Positions 38,101 through 48,724 of a DNA stretch of 64,000 bases are shown here, piece after piece. The position numbers and the translations under genes were made by a program. Position 1 is the first letter of the stretch, and each line of letters starts with the position of its first letter. The notes below the pieces were generated by a model that saw nothing but the letters and a program-made list of their open reading frames with translations, did no database searches and was not told the DNA's origin. This DNA is from Lineus longissimus (Eukaryota; Nemertea; Pilidiophora; Heteronemertea; Lineidae): positions 6,138,001 to 6,202,000 of the forward strand of contig NC_088320.1 of NCBI RefSeq assembly GCF_910592395.1, in the 5' to 3' direction.

Positions 38101-41100
38101 TCCTTTGGTCCCGTCAGGCTGCATGAATGAATTTAGCTTTTGGTTCATAACAAAATCAGCTAAAAATTATTCAGGGATTTTTGATAGCATAATTTATAGT
38201 ATGGAGTTCCGGCGGTATTGTCCAATCAAAAATGACGCATTCTACGTGCGTGTGCCAATTGGAAATGAGCCAATCAGAAGGCTTTATTTTGGGTGAATTC
38301 ATGTCAGTTTTGCTTTTGAAAGTGGGCAGATTTCAAAGTGAAAACCAAACCTAAAGAATACTGAGTACCGTGTAAAAATAAAGCTTTTGGAGAGTCGGAA
38401 GGCCAAAACAGAAAAACAAATTACATGTACTCACCGGTTTTAACGCCAAATTTAAGCGTTTCTTTGCAGTCGCTGAGAATCTGTTCCAAGTCTCGTGGAG
38501 TTGCCGGGATCTCGAGACAATGTCCGAGTGTTTCCTGCAGAACGTTGGGATGGTTGAAATCTAGAACTTTGACGGAACGATCGTTCGACTTCTTCACGTA
38601 ATCAAGGAGGATGTCAACGACTTCACCCAGGAACTTGGATGTCTTTTCCATGCCACCAGGCGAGGGCAATAGATCTGGAACGAAAGAAATGTGAAAATGA
38701 TTAAAAGGTTTAAGAAAAAACAACACTTTTTTATGACCAGCTGGTGTTATTTTTCTCAAGTTGCTTCTTTTTTTTCATTGGACCACACATGCGCAGCCCT
38801 ATACGCTTCGATCACTTTGTTCCAATCCGGCGGAAACAGCGATGAAAAACTGCGGGGGTGTTTAGTGCAGCCAGTCCTGACAGTATTTTGTCATACTACA
38901 ATATATTTAGGCCGATATATACATGTATAAGTCATGATTTTGGAGGTTTTCTTGTGGTGTTGCAGGGGGAAATAACGTTCTGAGGCCGTGGTACGGACGT
39001 GTCTCCCCTTGAAATGCGCAACTCGTTACCATCAATAAAAAAAGGAAAGGAAAGTGCCTTGTGGCCCGATGTCATGAAAGGGTTCGGACGAGAAACGATT
39101 TTTTACTTCTACCGGTACCGTAGTGGCCTGAGGGCCCCTCCGTCGGCTCAAGCGCCTAAAAAATCTGTTCTTGGTGACGTAAAGATAGCATCGTGCAAAA
39201 ACGAGCAATGATTTGCCAGTGTTTAAGAACAAGCCGGCGGCACTGTTTTCATTCGCTCCAATCCACTTGTCGTTTGAGGATTTTCAGCTGACTGGCCATG
39301 TTGCCCCCCAATCGATGCAAATGCTTATTGCCTGGAAACCGAGCGGCGCCCGGAGCGGGGTGCAACCTGGCCAAGCTCACATCGGGGAGAAATTGCCCGT
39401 TCGCTTAATTATCAGAAGGTTGCTTTTGATGATGGCCTGATGAATATTCATTGGCAGGATGCGGTGTTTTGTCAGAGAAAGAAAACACAATCGCCTAAAG
39501 GAAACCGCGAACTGATATACTGGAACCTCGCACTGATAAGATAAGAGGCCAACATCCACATCACAGATTTGCCAGCCTAGCCCAAAAGGTGTTGACAGTC
39601 ATGGCGACGCCCATGCAACATTCCTTTGGATTGACTAAGTAATTCTGTGATTTGGTTCCGGCCTCTCTGCATCGGCACTCGAGTTCCCTTCTGACGCAGT
39701 CTATACTCCAAATCCTTTTTATAGACCAAGCAAAATAAATCAACACTGTTGGGCAGAGACATATTCATCCACAGGCGGAAGTGACACATAGTCCGTACTG
39801 AACTGTGAAGCTGTGGTAAATACATGACTGTGATGGGTGAAAGTGGATTTATTCTTCAATCTTTGGTGGATTCTTAATCTACAGAGCCAGGCCAAAACGG
39901 GGATATACTTTTTGATAATCAATTTAAGGAAATATTGTCTCACTGGCCAGTTTAGAACTTGTATTCTAATAGGCCCATCAGTCCGCGAGTGACGATTTGA
40001 TGGCAATGCTGTACACAAATCAATTTTTCTCAGGCAATCGGTATTGGAATGTTTTGAATTTTTACTATTATTTCGATAAAAGCCTTTTCAAAACACATAT
40101 AAAATTTGGTGGGAATTAAAGCACCCTTGGTGTACTTTTTTCACCAACCTATATTCATTAAAATGTACACAGAATGTACACGCTGGCTAATAGAGGTCTC
40201 TGGCCTGTTTCTTGCACGAAAAAGCAGGATTGAGCTTGTGGTTGGCTAACAAGGGCGGCCGTCTATTTGTAAGTGCTGCTTGCACAGTTTGTAAGTAAAA
40301 TGGTAAGCCTCAAGAAACCCTTCGGACACATTGAGGATAACAGACCATTAAACATGCAATTCTGCAGGTCATTTCCGATGTATTTACATTCACTGAGGCG
40401 GTTATGTATCCGATCTTTATTTGACAGGCTACGATCAAGCACTCCATTAAAAATTCATCTAGCGTTTAGAATTTTTTCTCTTACTTAATTGGGCCTTAGT
40501 CAATATTTTGGTTTTTGTGATAAAATATTGAAACTATATCTGGTCTGTATTTTCGGGCAGCAAACTACACATGCGCGTGCATAAAAAATGTGCTTGTCTG
40601 TCAATCTTACAGAAAACATGACCGTTTAGAGGCTACCTTCCATTCGCCAGATCATAGCCAATCGCATGGTACCATTTTGGGGAGACTTCCGGTCAATTCA
40701 GTTTCGGAATGCAGTGAATAATTATTCGAATTTGTAAAAAAATCCGATAACGGACGTACATTCATTTGGACCGATTGTTTCGTGCAACATGTGAGAATCG
40801 GCACCGAAGAGACCGAAACCACATGATGAAAAAAACCACTCATAATCACTCGAATTGATCGCACGACGTCTTTCATCCATCGGACCTAGGATGGATGAAA
40901 GACGACGTAGAAACACTTTATTGACGTTTCATAATCCTCGGAACATGTCGCGCGGGCTGAGCCGGATGGGGATCCTCTTTCTAATCCCTGTCATTGCAAT
41001 GACAGAAAATGTCCAACATAATCCACCCAAATATTAGACGGAGTCTGCACTTCACAGAGGAAAATAAGCAAGGTTTATAGATGCCTTATCTACAGAGAGC

Positions 41101-44100
41101 TATGATCTTCGGGTTTTTCTTTTTTAAAGGTGTTCCAACTGGTGGAATGAACGAGAAAATGTGGAGAAGAGTTTCAGGATGTTATGTTGACAAATATGAC
41201 ACACATACTATAAATACCAAGTTTCAGCGAATTTGCATGCATAATAACTGCACGAACGACATTGTGTATCTATATCAATGTGCTCCACCAGTAAATACAA
41301 TGATCACAAGCGGCGTACACCCCATTAAACTCCCTCTTGCTGACTCACACGACTCGAACCATCACATCCCAGTCGGATATTATATTTTTCTTTCTTATTG
41401 ATTGGTATCATAATGACAAGATCTCTCTACTTCAGTCATTTATGCAACCTCTTATATCAGGTGGCGAATTCTCGGCTGCGCTACTTATGACAAGGACGCC
41501 CAGTTTTTTGGTTCTTGTCTATGCACACATTGGTCTATGGTAGTAATCTTAGCGATATGTAACAACAGTTTGGTGAGAAGAATTTTCTTATTATTATTAT
41601 TTTCTAAAGAAAAACAAACAAAGTAAAGTCCAGATGGAATTATCAGTTTATCGGATGGCCAAATCAGTCGTCAGTGTTCTTCCTCTCTACTTCTTCTTCA
41701 CTTCTTCTTCTTGTTCTTCTTCCTCTTCGTCCTGTTCACTCATCGATTCACCAACTCTGGCAATAGCGAGTTTCCGCATCGCTCACGATTACTATTACGA
41801 TTACGATTTGTGTTTGACGTCATCCCCAGCGAAATCGTCGATGGTACATGTACTTTCGTCTCGTTCTTACGAGGATTCCGGCTGATCTTCGTAAGTCGAA
41901 ACTAACGATTACATGGATAAGCGAAAAGCCTATTTTCCACGCTACATATCAAATTCAAGGTGAAATATTCATTGAAGAATACTTTAGAACATATCTGTCA
42001 AACATAGGAACTGCATTTAATGTGATCAACGGCGATTTTGATCATGTTTTAGCGCCGAGAAAAGTGCACCCAGAGCATGAGAGCAGAGTATAGGGCCTAT
42101 ACTACAGTACACCAAGTCGTTGGTGCGAATGCGGAAACAAAATTTCTGGTTCATGCCCATTTTGAGAGTATTACGATTACGACTTTGAAATCGTAATCGT
42201 AATCGTAATCGTAAGCGATGCGGAAACTCCCTAATAATCGATGGAACGAACTGAGAAAGAAAAATGTCCTTTGAAAAGTAACGCGGTAATGAAGGGTGAT
42301 TACGGAGTATACTTTGCGGTAGACATAACGCTCAACCGGATTGTCATACTCTCGTCACTTACCTTATCGAAGAATCAACTGCCCACGTTAATTTTTTTTT
42401 CGCATTAAATACCGCATGAAATTTTGCCGCGACTTATTTCAGTTGTCAGTTTGATTTCGCTAGGTTTTTTTTGCATTAGAATGACGTTGGAAGGATTTAA
42501 AATGCTTATTTTTGATTCGTCCCTTTTATGAAATGTGTGACATCACTTGCAAATACTCTAAGCGTGCGCTACCAAGACCTGATGTCATTCATTGCGGTTG
42601 TTTCGATGGGCCTTTTAGAAGCGCCATTGACCACTGCACTGCTAGTGGATCTTGGAGATGGGCTATTGTTATTGTCCCTTCTGTAGGTATGTTGCAGGCA
42701 GCATAACTCAAATATCTAAAATCTAAATAACAAGGGGAAAAAAACGCATTATAAAGAAAAAAGAAAAAGAAAAATGTTGTCCACAACCGGATTCGAACTC
42801 GCGACCTTTGGATCGAACATCGACGAGCGCTCTACCAACTGCTCTAAAGTTTCTAAGACTTCTGACGTCATGTATCTGTCGAAATCTGATTGGCTTAAAG
42901 TCCCTGTAGAAATGTACACTATTGTGCCCCAAAGGTTCAGGAAAAAAAATTCGCTGCCGGGATATCAGACCGCTGATCGAGCAATAGCGATGGTCAGTGG
43001 CATCACGCTAACTTGTTACCATTGTTCGTGCAGCGATGCCGTTTATGAGTGGGTAATAGCCGATCAACATCATTTGGAAATAGATTTTAAAAATGTGTGT
43101 TGTATTTTTCGTCAAGGCATCGACGTGCGTTGTCTGTAAAAGCTGAGCAATGGTCAATATTCTCAATAGGGAACAGATGTTTCGTAGTCGGCCACTGCCA
43201 TGACCAAGGCTTCAGGTCGATCGCCTATAAATTAGAAACGTGAGTAACAAAAAGAAAAACACCAACTGGTCACGCTATTGATTTGGGACCTCGAAGATTA
43301 CGCCGATTTTTGTTCTACTAACTGTTCCATGTAGCAAATGGCAGTATTTTCAATAGAAAAATACTTGATGAATATTTGATGCGAGCCCCGCGGTTCTGAC
43401 TTCTAATACATATACCAAGTATTCCTCCTGCCTTTCGTATAGTTGTGTGCTAATAGTTAGTGTCGTAAGATGTACATAGTTGGTGAACTATACAGAATAG
43501 GTCATTATTTTTGCAGGGAGTGAAAAATATATTTGCTGCATTTTCGTAAAGATTCCATTCCATGCAGTGTTCTTTCTGCCTCTTGCAACTGTACGCGGAT
43601 AGTAAATTTATTTTCCATTCGTAAATGCTATGCACGCATCGTTTAGGGCTCTGGAAGCCTGGAGGTCTCGTTTTATATCAGTTACTTGCAACTTATTATG
43701 TATCATGATGCTCCGCACCATTGCACTCTGACACTGCACATTTTACAGTAAGACTTCATCATTTCCGTCCATTGTGAAATTTAAAAATTTAAAAAAATAT
43801 CTTGTGCAGGTGTAGTTTATCGTCCGTTCAGTCATGCCATTGAGTTGTCAAGTCGGAGTCTTATGTGGGAGGCGTGGATGATACGCAACATGTAGCGTGT
43901 ATATACAATGGATATACACCTACAACACATGTTTTTCATAGCCCAAAATTAAGGGAATCCCAACATAATTCCCAACTTTCCCATATTTCCCAACATAATT
44001 CAGGTTGTTCTTTTTTAAATGACGGAGGAAGTTGCATATTCATGTATCTCGTCTCAGCAAATTGACTTCTTTATTGTGAAGCAGACGCAGTTCACGCACA

Positions 44101-44588
44101 TATGCTTTGCAGACCATTTTTTCACAAAGTGAGACGGACTATTGTCTGCAGTTTTGACGCTTTCTCCGCAAGTCTTTTAAAAAAATATATCGAGAACAAG
44201 AATCATGTAGTGTCGAACACAAATGAACGAACATTTCAAAACTGCGACAAGTGTTGATCTCTAAAGAAACCATATCATATCAGCTCGCCTTATATACTTT
44301 TTTGACATAATCTATATATGTAAGAGGTTTCCTACCTTTGGCATATTGGTCCTCAAAAGAAGACCAGTCCGGTTCGTACTTGTTTTCTTTTTCGTCCACT
44401 TCTTTCTCGGTTGGTTCCGGGGACGCGAGCGGAGTGGGGTTCTGCATCGCCAGCATCTTCCCGCGCAGCAGCTTGGCGGTCATTCGGCTGCGTTCCTCGG
44501 TCACCTCCGCATTATCCACCAACAATCCCATATCAAACGACATACTGAAAGCCTTCTTTAAATTCTGTAGCCTCGCTGCGTCGGACAT
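20192..44588 (-). CDS. GAD1: Glutamate decarboxylase (GAD), PLP-dependent
   Basis: Thirteen exons join in frame to 583 residues (human GAD67 594): 44336-44588, 38435-38674, 30067-30157, 27524-27630, 27069-27184, 26229-26308, 24426-24597, 23453-23517, 22797-22875, 22510-22659, 21299-21348, 20822-20966, 20192-20395. Start ATG 44588 is preceded directly by an in-frame TAA. Landmarks are [14 protein letters not shown], the substrate/PLP core [30 protein letters not shown], the PLP lysine in NPHKMMG (residue about 385), the flexible-loop tyrosine in [13 protein letters not shown] (about 414), and [11 protein letters not shown] to the C-terminus. It makes GABA from glutamate. The core is GAD65-like at the loop, but the N-terminus has no cysteine, so GAD65-type palmitoylation is not expected. 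CSAD/GADL1 is less likely given the N-terminal region and core. Confidence 0.95.
26540..27000. repeat. Dispersed repeat fragment in GAD intron
   Basis: Text such as ACTTCTCCAAACCGGAT and GAAATTCACAAGCCA here recurs in diverged form at 45960-46090. The copy directly abuts GAD exon 27069-27184 on one side. Boundaries and superfamily are unclear. Confidence 0.45.
27393..27465. repeat. Dispersed repeat, copy 1 (CAGGCTTTTTTACTCC family)
   Basis: CAGGCTTTTTTACTCCTACG, then a GGAGTATATTGAAA stretch, is shared with 45729-45802. The two copies are about 70 bases long in the part I can align by eye. The second copy continues into sequence resembling 26540-27000, so the two may be pieces of one element family. 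Confidence 0.6.
33215..33735. repeat. Cluster of GCACC/GGTGC dyad motifs
   Basis: About fifteen occurrences of TAGCACCC-, GGGGTGCTA- and GGTGCCAT-like words, in both orientations, lie within about 500 bases, concentrated at 33218-33265, 33383-33475 and 33628-33725. Individual words pair with neighbours as short dyads. It is not a simple tandem array; it could be a decayed foldback element or a binding-site cluster. Confidence 0.55.
34132..34332. mobile_element. TTAA-flanked MITE, copy 2
   Basis: TTAA at 34132-34135 and 34329-34332 bound a 201-bp element whose left end AGGGAGACTATA and right end CCCCCT match the copy at 11406-11627. It lies inside GAD intron 2. The copies are diverged internally, so the family is not freshly active here. 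Confidence 0.72.
35126..35233. repeat. 54-bp tandem duplication
   Basis: Two nearly identical 54-bp units starting TGCCAAATGTAC and containing GTCATCTACATG and GGTACATGGACATACAT. The unit is a multiple of 3, so open frames run through it, but no gene is recognised. Confidence 0.85.
35512..35591 (+). other. Orphan terminal-exon-like sequence inside GAD intron 2
   Basis: A strong plus-strand acceptor (pyrimidine-rich tract ending TTTTATTTTCAG at 35511) is followed by 26 codons in one frame: [25 protein letters not shown], then TGA. The Lys/Pro-rich composition looks coding, but no upstream partner exon on the plus strand is recognised, so a nested gene is unproven. Confidence 0.25.
40868..40903. 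repeat. Perfect hairpin, 13-base stem
   Basis: GTCTTTCATCCAT at 40868-40880 is the exact complement of 40891-40903, with a 10-base loop. It lies in GAD intron 1. It could be a MITE core or chance. Confidence 0.7.
41766..42231. mobile_element. MITE with ATTACG-rich terminal inverted repeats, TA target site
   Basis: The left end starts GCGAGTTTCCGCATCGCT and continues with repeated ACGATT; the right end is the complement, ending AGCGATGCGGAAACTCCC. The inverted repeats match for about 44 bases, and TA flanks both sides (41764-41765 and 42232-42233), as in Tc1/mariner-type insertions. The 466-bp interior has no transposase. Confidence 0.8.
42647..42960 (-). mobile_element. tRNA-derived SINE, copy A
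   Basis: On the minus strand it reads AGAGCAGTTGGTAGAGCGCT (A-box-like) and later GAGTTCGAATCCGG (a good B box), so it has a tRNA-type Pol III promoter. The 5' head includes ATGACGTCAGAAGTC and the tail is T-rich. Copy A lacks about 15 bases present in copies B and C after the A box. It lies in GAD intron 1. Confidence 0.82.
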
Positions 44589-45728
44589 TTATTTCGTTTC
44601 GAATATTTCACTTTTTCGTCTTCTGTACGTTTTCCTCAAATGTCGTCTGGTGTCGTCAAGAATTTCAGACAGATGGGAAGCCGCTCCAAGAAAGTTACGG
44701 GAATTTCAAGATATTCAGAAAAAAGGTTAAATGTTTTATATTTTCGATCAGAATTTGCCCGGAAGTCAATCTCTCTGGAGAGAATATTACAAAAAGTTGT
44801 ATTTTCGCACTTTAATTTCGTCTATCACAGAAACCACACTGTCTTCCTGCTTTTGTATATATACGTCGTCTGCAGGCGTAGTGCTGGTCACGTGTCACGC
44901 TCTGGCCAGAATCCCCGCCTCCCGATGATGTTATGAATGAATGAAACAGACGTTTATACGCCTACACTGATGAGGTGGTAACTTATGCAAGCGTCGCAAC
45001 AGGTGGTGACAAACTCGCACAGTGAAGAAATTTTACATCGACTTGAAGGCTACACTCTCCTTCATTCACTATGACTGGTCTTCAGTTGTCTTACGAGGCA
45101 GATGTTTCTCTTTATCATGGGGTAAATATGACACTTTTCTTCACAAAAAATCCTATTACTCTGTATACTTTATATTCTTCACTGGACAAAGTCCGTTGCG
45201 TTCGTCTTCATTGGGAAAATGTCTTCAATTGTCTTCACTGGACGGATTCTACGGGACGAATTCCCCAACCTGACCTCACCGAATGATTCCTCCAATCGAC
45301 CTCCACCGTCGAGGATACCCGGGTGCAACTCTCGGTGCAACTCAGTCCAAAAAGTATTCCACGCCGAACGAATAAGGCCCGATCAGATGCCCAGTCAACC
45401 TCCACAAATTTCCGGAGATACTAACTGCAAGCGCCTGTCTTTCAGCAACCCTGGACTTCAACCGAAAGGAAACCCTGTCACCGTTAGCTGTCAAACTTGT
45501 GGAGGAAAACAAACTCTGGTGCACATAGAGACGCTGTCCCTTTTATCCAAGCACCGGTTTGTACTAACGTGATTATTTATGTATATATGCAACGTTTGAG
45601 GATTTGTTTGGGTAAAAGTTCATTGATTTTTCGCGAGTTCTTGCAAGTAAGAACCTACTCACTGTTGGAAACGTGGCAGGTGGCGTTTTTCGATTAGCTC
45701 CGATGTATATATATATTCATCCCGAGAA

Positions 45729-46160
45729 CAGGCTTTTTTACTCCTACGTCATATACAAAATTTGAACTATAGAAAGGCGGAGTATATTGAAAAGCACTGG
45801 TTATGCCAGGAGGGATGGCTTTTCAATTCACGGCCTGCGCGTCGCCTGGCGTAAAAGAAGTCGAACTGCAGCCTCTTACCGAGTTGTCACATGATGAAGG
45901 ATCATTTCCTATAAAGGGCCAACTTGGGCATAAGAAATGCTAGTTTTTTGTACAAAAACGACTTCCAGCAGGATCGCAACTTCTCCAAACAGGATTAATG
46001 AAAACTCTTAGAACTGAAATAAACAATACGCAAGAACAGGGTGTAACCCAGTCCTGCCTGAAATTCGCAAGCCATGCACAAAATTTAAACTGCCTTCCAA
46101 CAATGGTGAAAATCGTTATCAGAGAATGACATCAGTGTAATACTAGTGGCGGCGTATAGT
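45729..46160. repeat. Dispersed repeat, copy 2
   Basis: It begins AGGCTTTTTTACTCCTACGT like 27393-27465, then continues with ACTTCTCCAAACAGGATTAATG and GAAATTCGCAAGCCATG, matching words at 26760-26870. There is no ORF. Exact ends cannot be set by eye. Confidence 0.55.
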
Positions 46161-46296
46161 GTCAAGTTGGCACATTATCCTCCTGGCCAGGTCAATCCCA
46201 CGCCCAAATTGTTCCTTTAGCACCTTAATAGAGGTTGAATAGCGCCTCCAGAAGCAAGCAACAGCGCCACCCGTAGCAGAAATAAGCACTGCTTAG

Positions 46297-46369
46297 TGAC
46301 GTCATGGTTTCCATATACGGCATCTCATTTGCATATTTTTACAACCTTATTTACTACGAGATATAAATA
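46297..46369 (+). promoter_or_regulatory. CRE-octamer-TATA cluster
   Basis: TGACGTCA (a perfect CRE) at 46297-46304, ATTTGCAT (a perfect POU octamer) at 46327-46334 and TATAAATA at 46362-46369 lie at about 30-base spacing. A TATA box about 180 bases ahead of an ATG at 46549 is a plausible core promoter. It may serve that ORF, an LTR-like element or the neurexin-IV gene. Confidence 0.45.
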
Positions 46370-46548
46370 TGCCAGTAGCACGTGTATCATGCCGGGCGGC
46401 GCTGTCAGGTGTTTCCACTATGGGTTAATACATAATCGGCTACAAAGAGGCCAGTGTTCTAGTAAATGAAGTTAGCAATGATAGCGAAAGAATGTTAGTG
46501 TATGTTACGCAGTCAATAGCGATAGTAGTGAGTTGGAGAGAGTAGAAA

Positions 46549-46983
46549 ATGGAAAATGGAGAGAATAGTAGTATGGATTTCGAGTCGCCGGTGGCTTCTG
46601 GGCCGGTGGAGAGTGAGGCCCCTGATCCGAACAGTACAGAAGAAATAGAGCAGCATATTATCCAAGACTTGTTTGACAACCATGACGACTCAAGATATTT
46701 GCCAGAATTGCCGGCAATGAACATGAGTCAAGAGGAGATGGGGCCATTCCAGCCAAGTGACCTGTCACTGCTCATGGCGAATGTCGGAGCCTCTAGAGAC
46801 GCTGGTCTCGTCAGTACGACAACGGCATTGAGGTGTTCCCCAAGGGTGGTGCAGACGCCAAGACGTGAGACTAAACACCGGCGCGGTGACAGCTGTAGCA
46901 GATGGAGCCACGCCACTAACATTTTTTCAAGCATCCGAATGGTTCCTTACAGATCCGCAAGGGGCGCGTTACCGAAAATGTAG
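46549..46983 (+). CDS. Hypothetical acidic protein, 144 residues
   Basis: An intronless frame beginning MENGENSSMDFESPV. The first 85 residues are acidic and Ser/Pro-rich (SEAPDPNSTEEIEQHIIQDL, DDSRYLPELP, SQEEMGPFQPSDLS); the rest turns basic. After about 46865 a different plus frame (ADGATPLTFFQASEWF and on, to 46998) looks more protein-like, so the frame may be broken near there. I recognise no family. Its TATA/CRE/octamer upstream sequence and repeat-rich surroundings fit a gene fragment or a transposon-derived ORF. Confidence 0.3.
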   Translation: MENGENSSMDFESPVASGPVESEAPDPNSTEEIEQHIIQDLFDNHDDSRYLPELPAMNMSQEEMGPFQPSDLSLLMANVGASRDAGLVSTTTALRCSPRVVQTPRRETKHRRGDSCSRWSHATNIFSSIRMVPYRSARGALPKM

Positions 46984-47308
46984 CAAAAATCAATAACGTG
47001 ATCGCAAATATTGTCATATTTTTCAAGATGAGAGTATGTAAATGATACGCAAACGGTAAACCAATGAAAGGCCAGTATCTATTGAACCTTACAAGTAATT
47101 TGGGGGCCTTGAAACTCCTTATATTTATCAATGAAACCTTATTCCCGCCTAAGGTTTTGACCGGGCCGTCCAAAACTCCCCATTTTTTGGCGGGCCCTTC
47201 CCTTTAACTGCTGTTTTCTCACAGTGCTAAATAACCAACAATTTGAGTGCCAGTTTGTCGTGAAATAGACTGCCAATACACTCAAATTGAGAATTAATAG
47301 CGCTCAGC

Positions 47309-47622
47309 ACTATAGTGTACATTTGACAGGGACTTTCAGCCAATTAGATTTCGACAAATACATGACGTCAGAAGTCTTAGAAACTTTAGAGCAGTTTGTA
47401 GAGCGCTCGTCAGTAATGGCAGAATACGATGTTCGATCCAAAGGTCACGAGTTCGAATCCGGTTGTGGACAACATTTTTCTTTTTCTTTTTCTTTTTTAC
47501 TTTATATTTTATTTTCATTATGCGTTTCTTTTCCCTTGTTATTTAGATTTTGGATATTTGAGTTATGCTGCCTGCAACATACCTACAGAAAGGACAATGA
47601 CAATAGCCCATCTCCAAGATCC
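47309..47622 (+). mobile_element. tRNA-derived SINE, copy B
   Basis: Plus orientation; the head has ACATGACGTCAGAAGTC, then AGAGCAGTTTGTAGAGCGCT, the B box GAGTTCGAATCCGG, a CTTTTT-rich tract, and the tail GCTGCCTGCAACATACC through ATCTCCAAGATCC. Copies B and C face each other, so the pair can fold back. Confidence 0.82.
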
Positions 47623-47897
47623 AAGGGATAGTCCTTCAGATATCATATTGAGTATGAATATACAATGAGACTTGTCTCATGTGAATGGTCTTTCTCCAGT
47701 ATGAATATGTTTCTCTGCAATGAGACTTGTATTTTGATACTGCCTCATGTGTATGGTCTTCCTCCAGTATATTTTGATACTGTATGCTGAGAACAGCGTT
47801 ATTTGAAGCATCATTTTACAGAAATATCTATTGATATAATGGCAAGTTCTACTACACAGTTTCATGATGACGCCCCGATGACGACCCAGATTTATCG

Positions 47898-47964
47898 GAT
47901 TCTGATTGGCTGAGAGCCTGTGTACAAATGTACACTGTCCTGCCCAAAAGGTTCAGGAAAAAAT
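47898..47964 (-). mobile_element. SINE head fragment, copy D
   Basis: GATTGGCT, then AATGTACACT, CCAAAAGGTTCAGGAAAAAA matches only the 5' head of the SINE family as seen on the right side of copy A. It is a truncated copy directly left of copy C. Confidence 0.55.
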
Positions 47965-47991
47965 ATGATGCTTCAAATAACGCTGTAATGT

Positions 47992-48262
47992 CGCAGGCAG
48001 CATAACTCAGATATCTAAAATCTAAATAACAAGGGAAAAGAGCGCATTATAAAAATAAAATATAAAGAAAGAAGAAAAAGAAAAATGTTGTCCACAGCCG
48101 GATTCGAACTCAAGACCTTTGGATCGAACATCGTATTCTGCCATTTCTGACGAGCGCTCTACCAACTGCTCTTAAGTTTCTAAGACTTCTGACGTCATGT
48201 ATTTGTCGAAATCTGTACACTATAGTGCCCCAAAGGTTCAGGGAAAAAAATTCGCGACGGGC
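47992..48262 (-). mobile_element. tRNA-derived SINE, copy C
   Basis: Minus orientation, with the same B box (GGATTCGAACTC on plus), A-box region GCGCTCTACCAACTGCTC, ACGTCATGTATTTGTCGAAA and GTGCCCCAAAGGTTCAGG as copies A and B. It keeps the 15-base segment missing from copy A. Confidence 0.82.
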
Positions 48263-48724
48263 CCGGGTAGCCTGTAAGACGGCCTATATACCTGAATTAA
48301 CCCCTTGTGTACGGCAACTAGTGAAAAATTACGATTTTATTTACTCGCTTAGATGAGGAAATCACCCCTTCTAATGTCCACCATTACTGGTTCCTTGTAT
48401 CAATGTATTTCATTGAAATGGGCCTCAAGCAATATATTTCAGGTGGTTTTATGCTAGTATGGGGTTTATAGTATTGCCATATACATACATAATGTATCCG
48501 TGTCATATCTGATTTAATATGTCAGCTACACGGACGTAGACATGCTTTTTGTGGAAACTGATTGTTTAGTAATAACAGGGGACACGCCCTGGCTGTCAAA
48601 ATGAATTTCAAATTACCCGCCCCGCTTGACCTAATTGGAAATCAAAGTCTTCTATGATTGGTTGTTTTGAGGTCACATGCAACGAGCTGAGTAATGCGAC
48701 GACCTCCTTTTCCAAAGCTTCACG

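Larger units (their letters stand above)
30158..38434 (-). other. GAD intron 2 (8.3 kb)
   Basis: The largest intron of the window, between exons encoding VKTG and AHPRFF. It contains the GCACC/GGTGC cluster (33215-33735), a TTAA MITE (34132-34332), a 54-bp duplication (35126-35233) and an orphan exon-like piece on the plus strand (35512-35591). Next to the exon at 30157, short GATGAGCTGAAA-like words repeat to about 30300. A 176-codon plus-strand frame at 31211-31741 has no recognisable domain. Confidence 0.6.
38675..44335 (-). other. GAD intron 1 (5.7 kb)
   Basis: It separates the N-terminal exon (ending [12 protein letters not shown]) from the exon starting DLLPSPGG. It holds a 13-base perfect hairpin (40868-40903), the ATTACG MITE (41766-42231) and a SINE copy (42647-42960). 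Long introns at the 5' end of neural genes often carry enhancers, but none can be named from sequence. Confidence 0.6.
44589..48724. other. Divergent GAD/neurexin-IV intergenic region
   Basis: GAD (minus) and the neurexin-IV gene (plus) both start here and point away. The region holds a dispersed repeat (45729-46160), a CRE-octamer-TATA cluster with an ORF (46297-46983), SINE copies B-D and about 450 bases of plain sequence before the neurexin-IV start. A frame at 45219-45572 (Pro/Ser-rich, 117 codons) is probably chance. Confidence 0.5.

Noticed and set aside
42774-42850. Possible tRNA gene
   Set aside because: A and B boxes are present, but the cloverleaf is incomplete and the sequence is part of a dispersed 300-bp repeat with three copies, so it is a SINE.
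45219-45572. 117-codon Pro/Ser-rich plus-strand frame near the GAD start
   Set aside because: No promoter, no family match, and low complexity; I could not separate it from chance.
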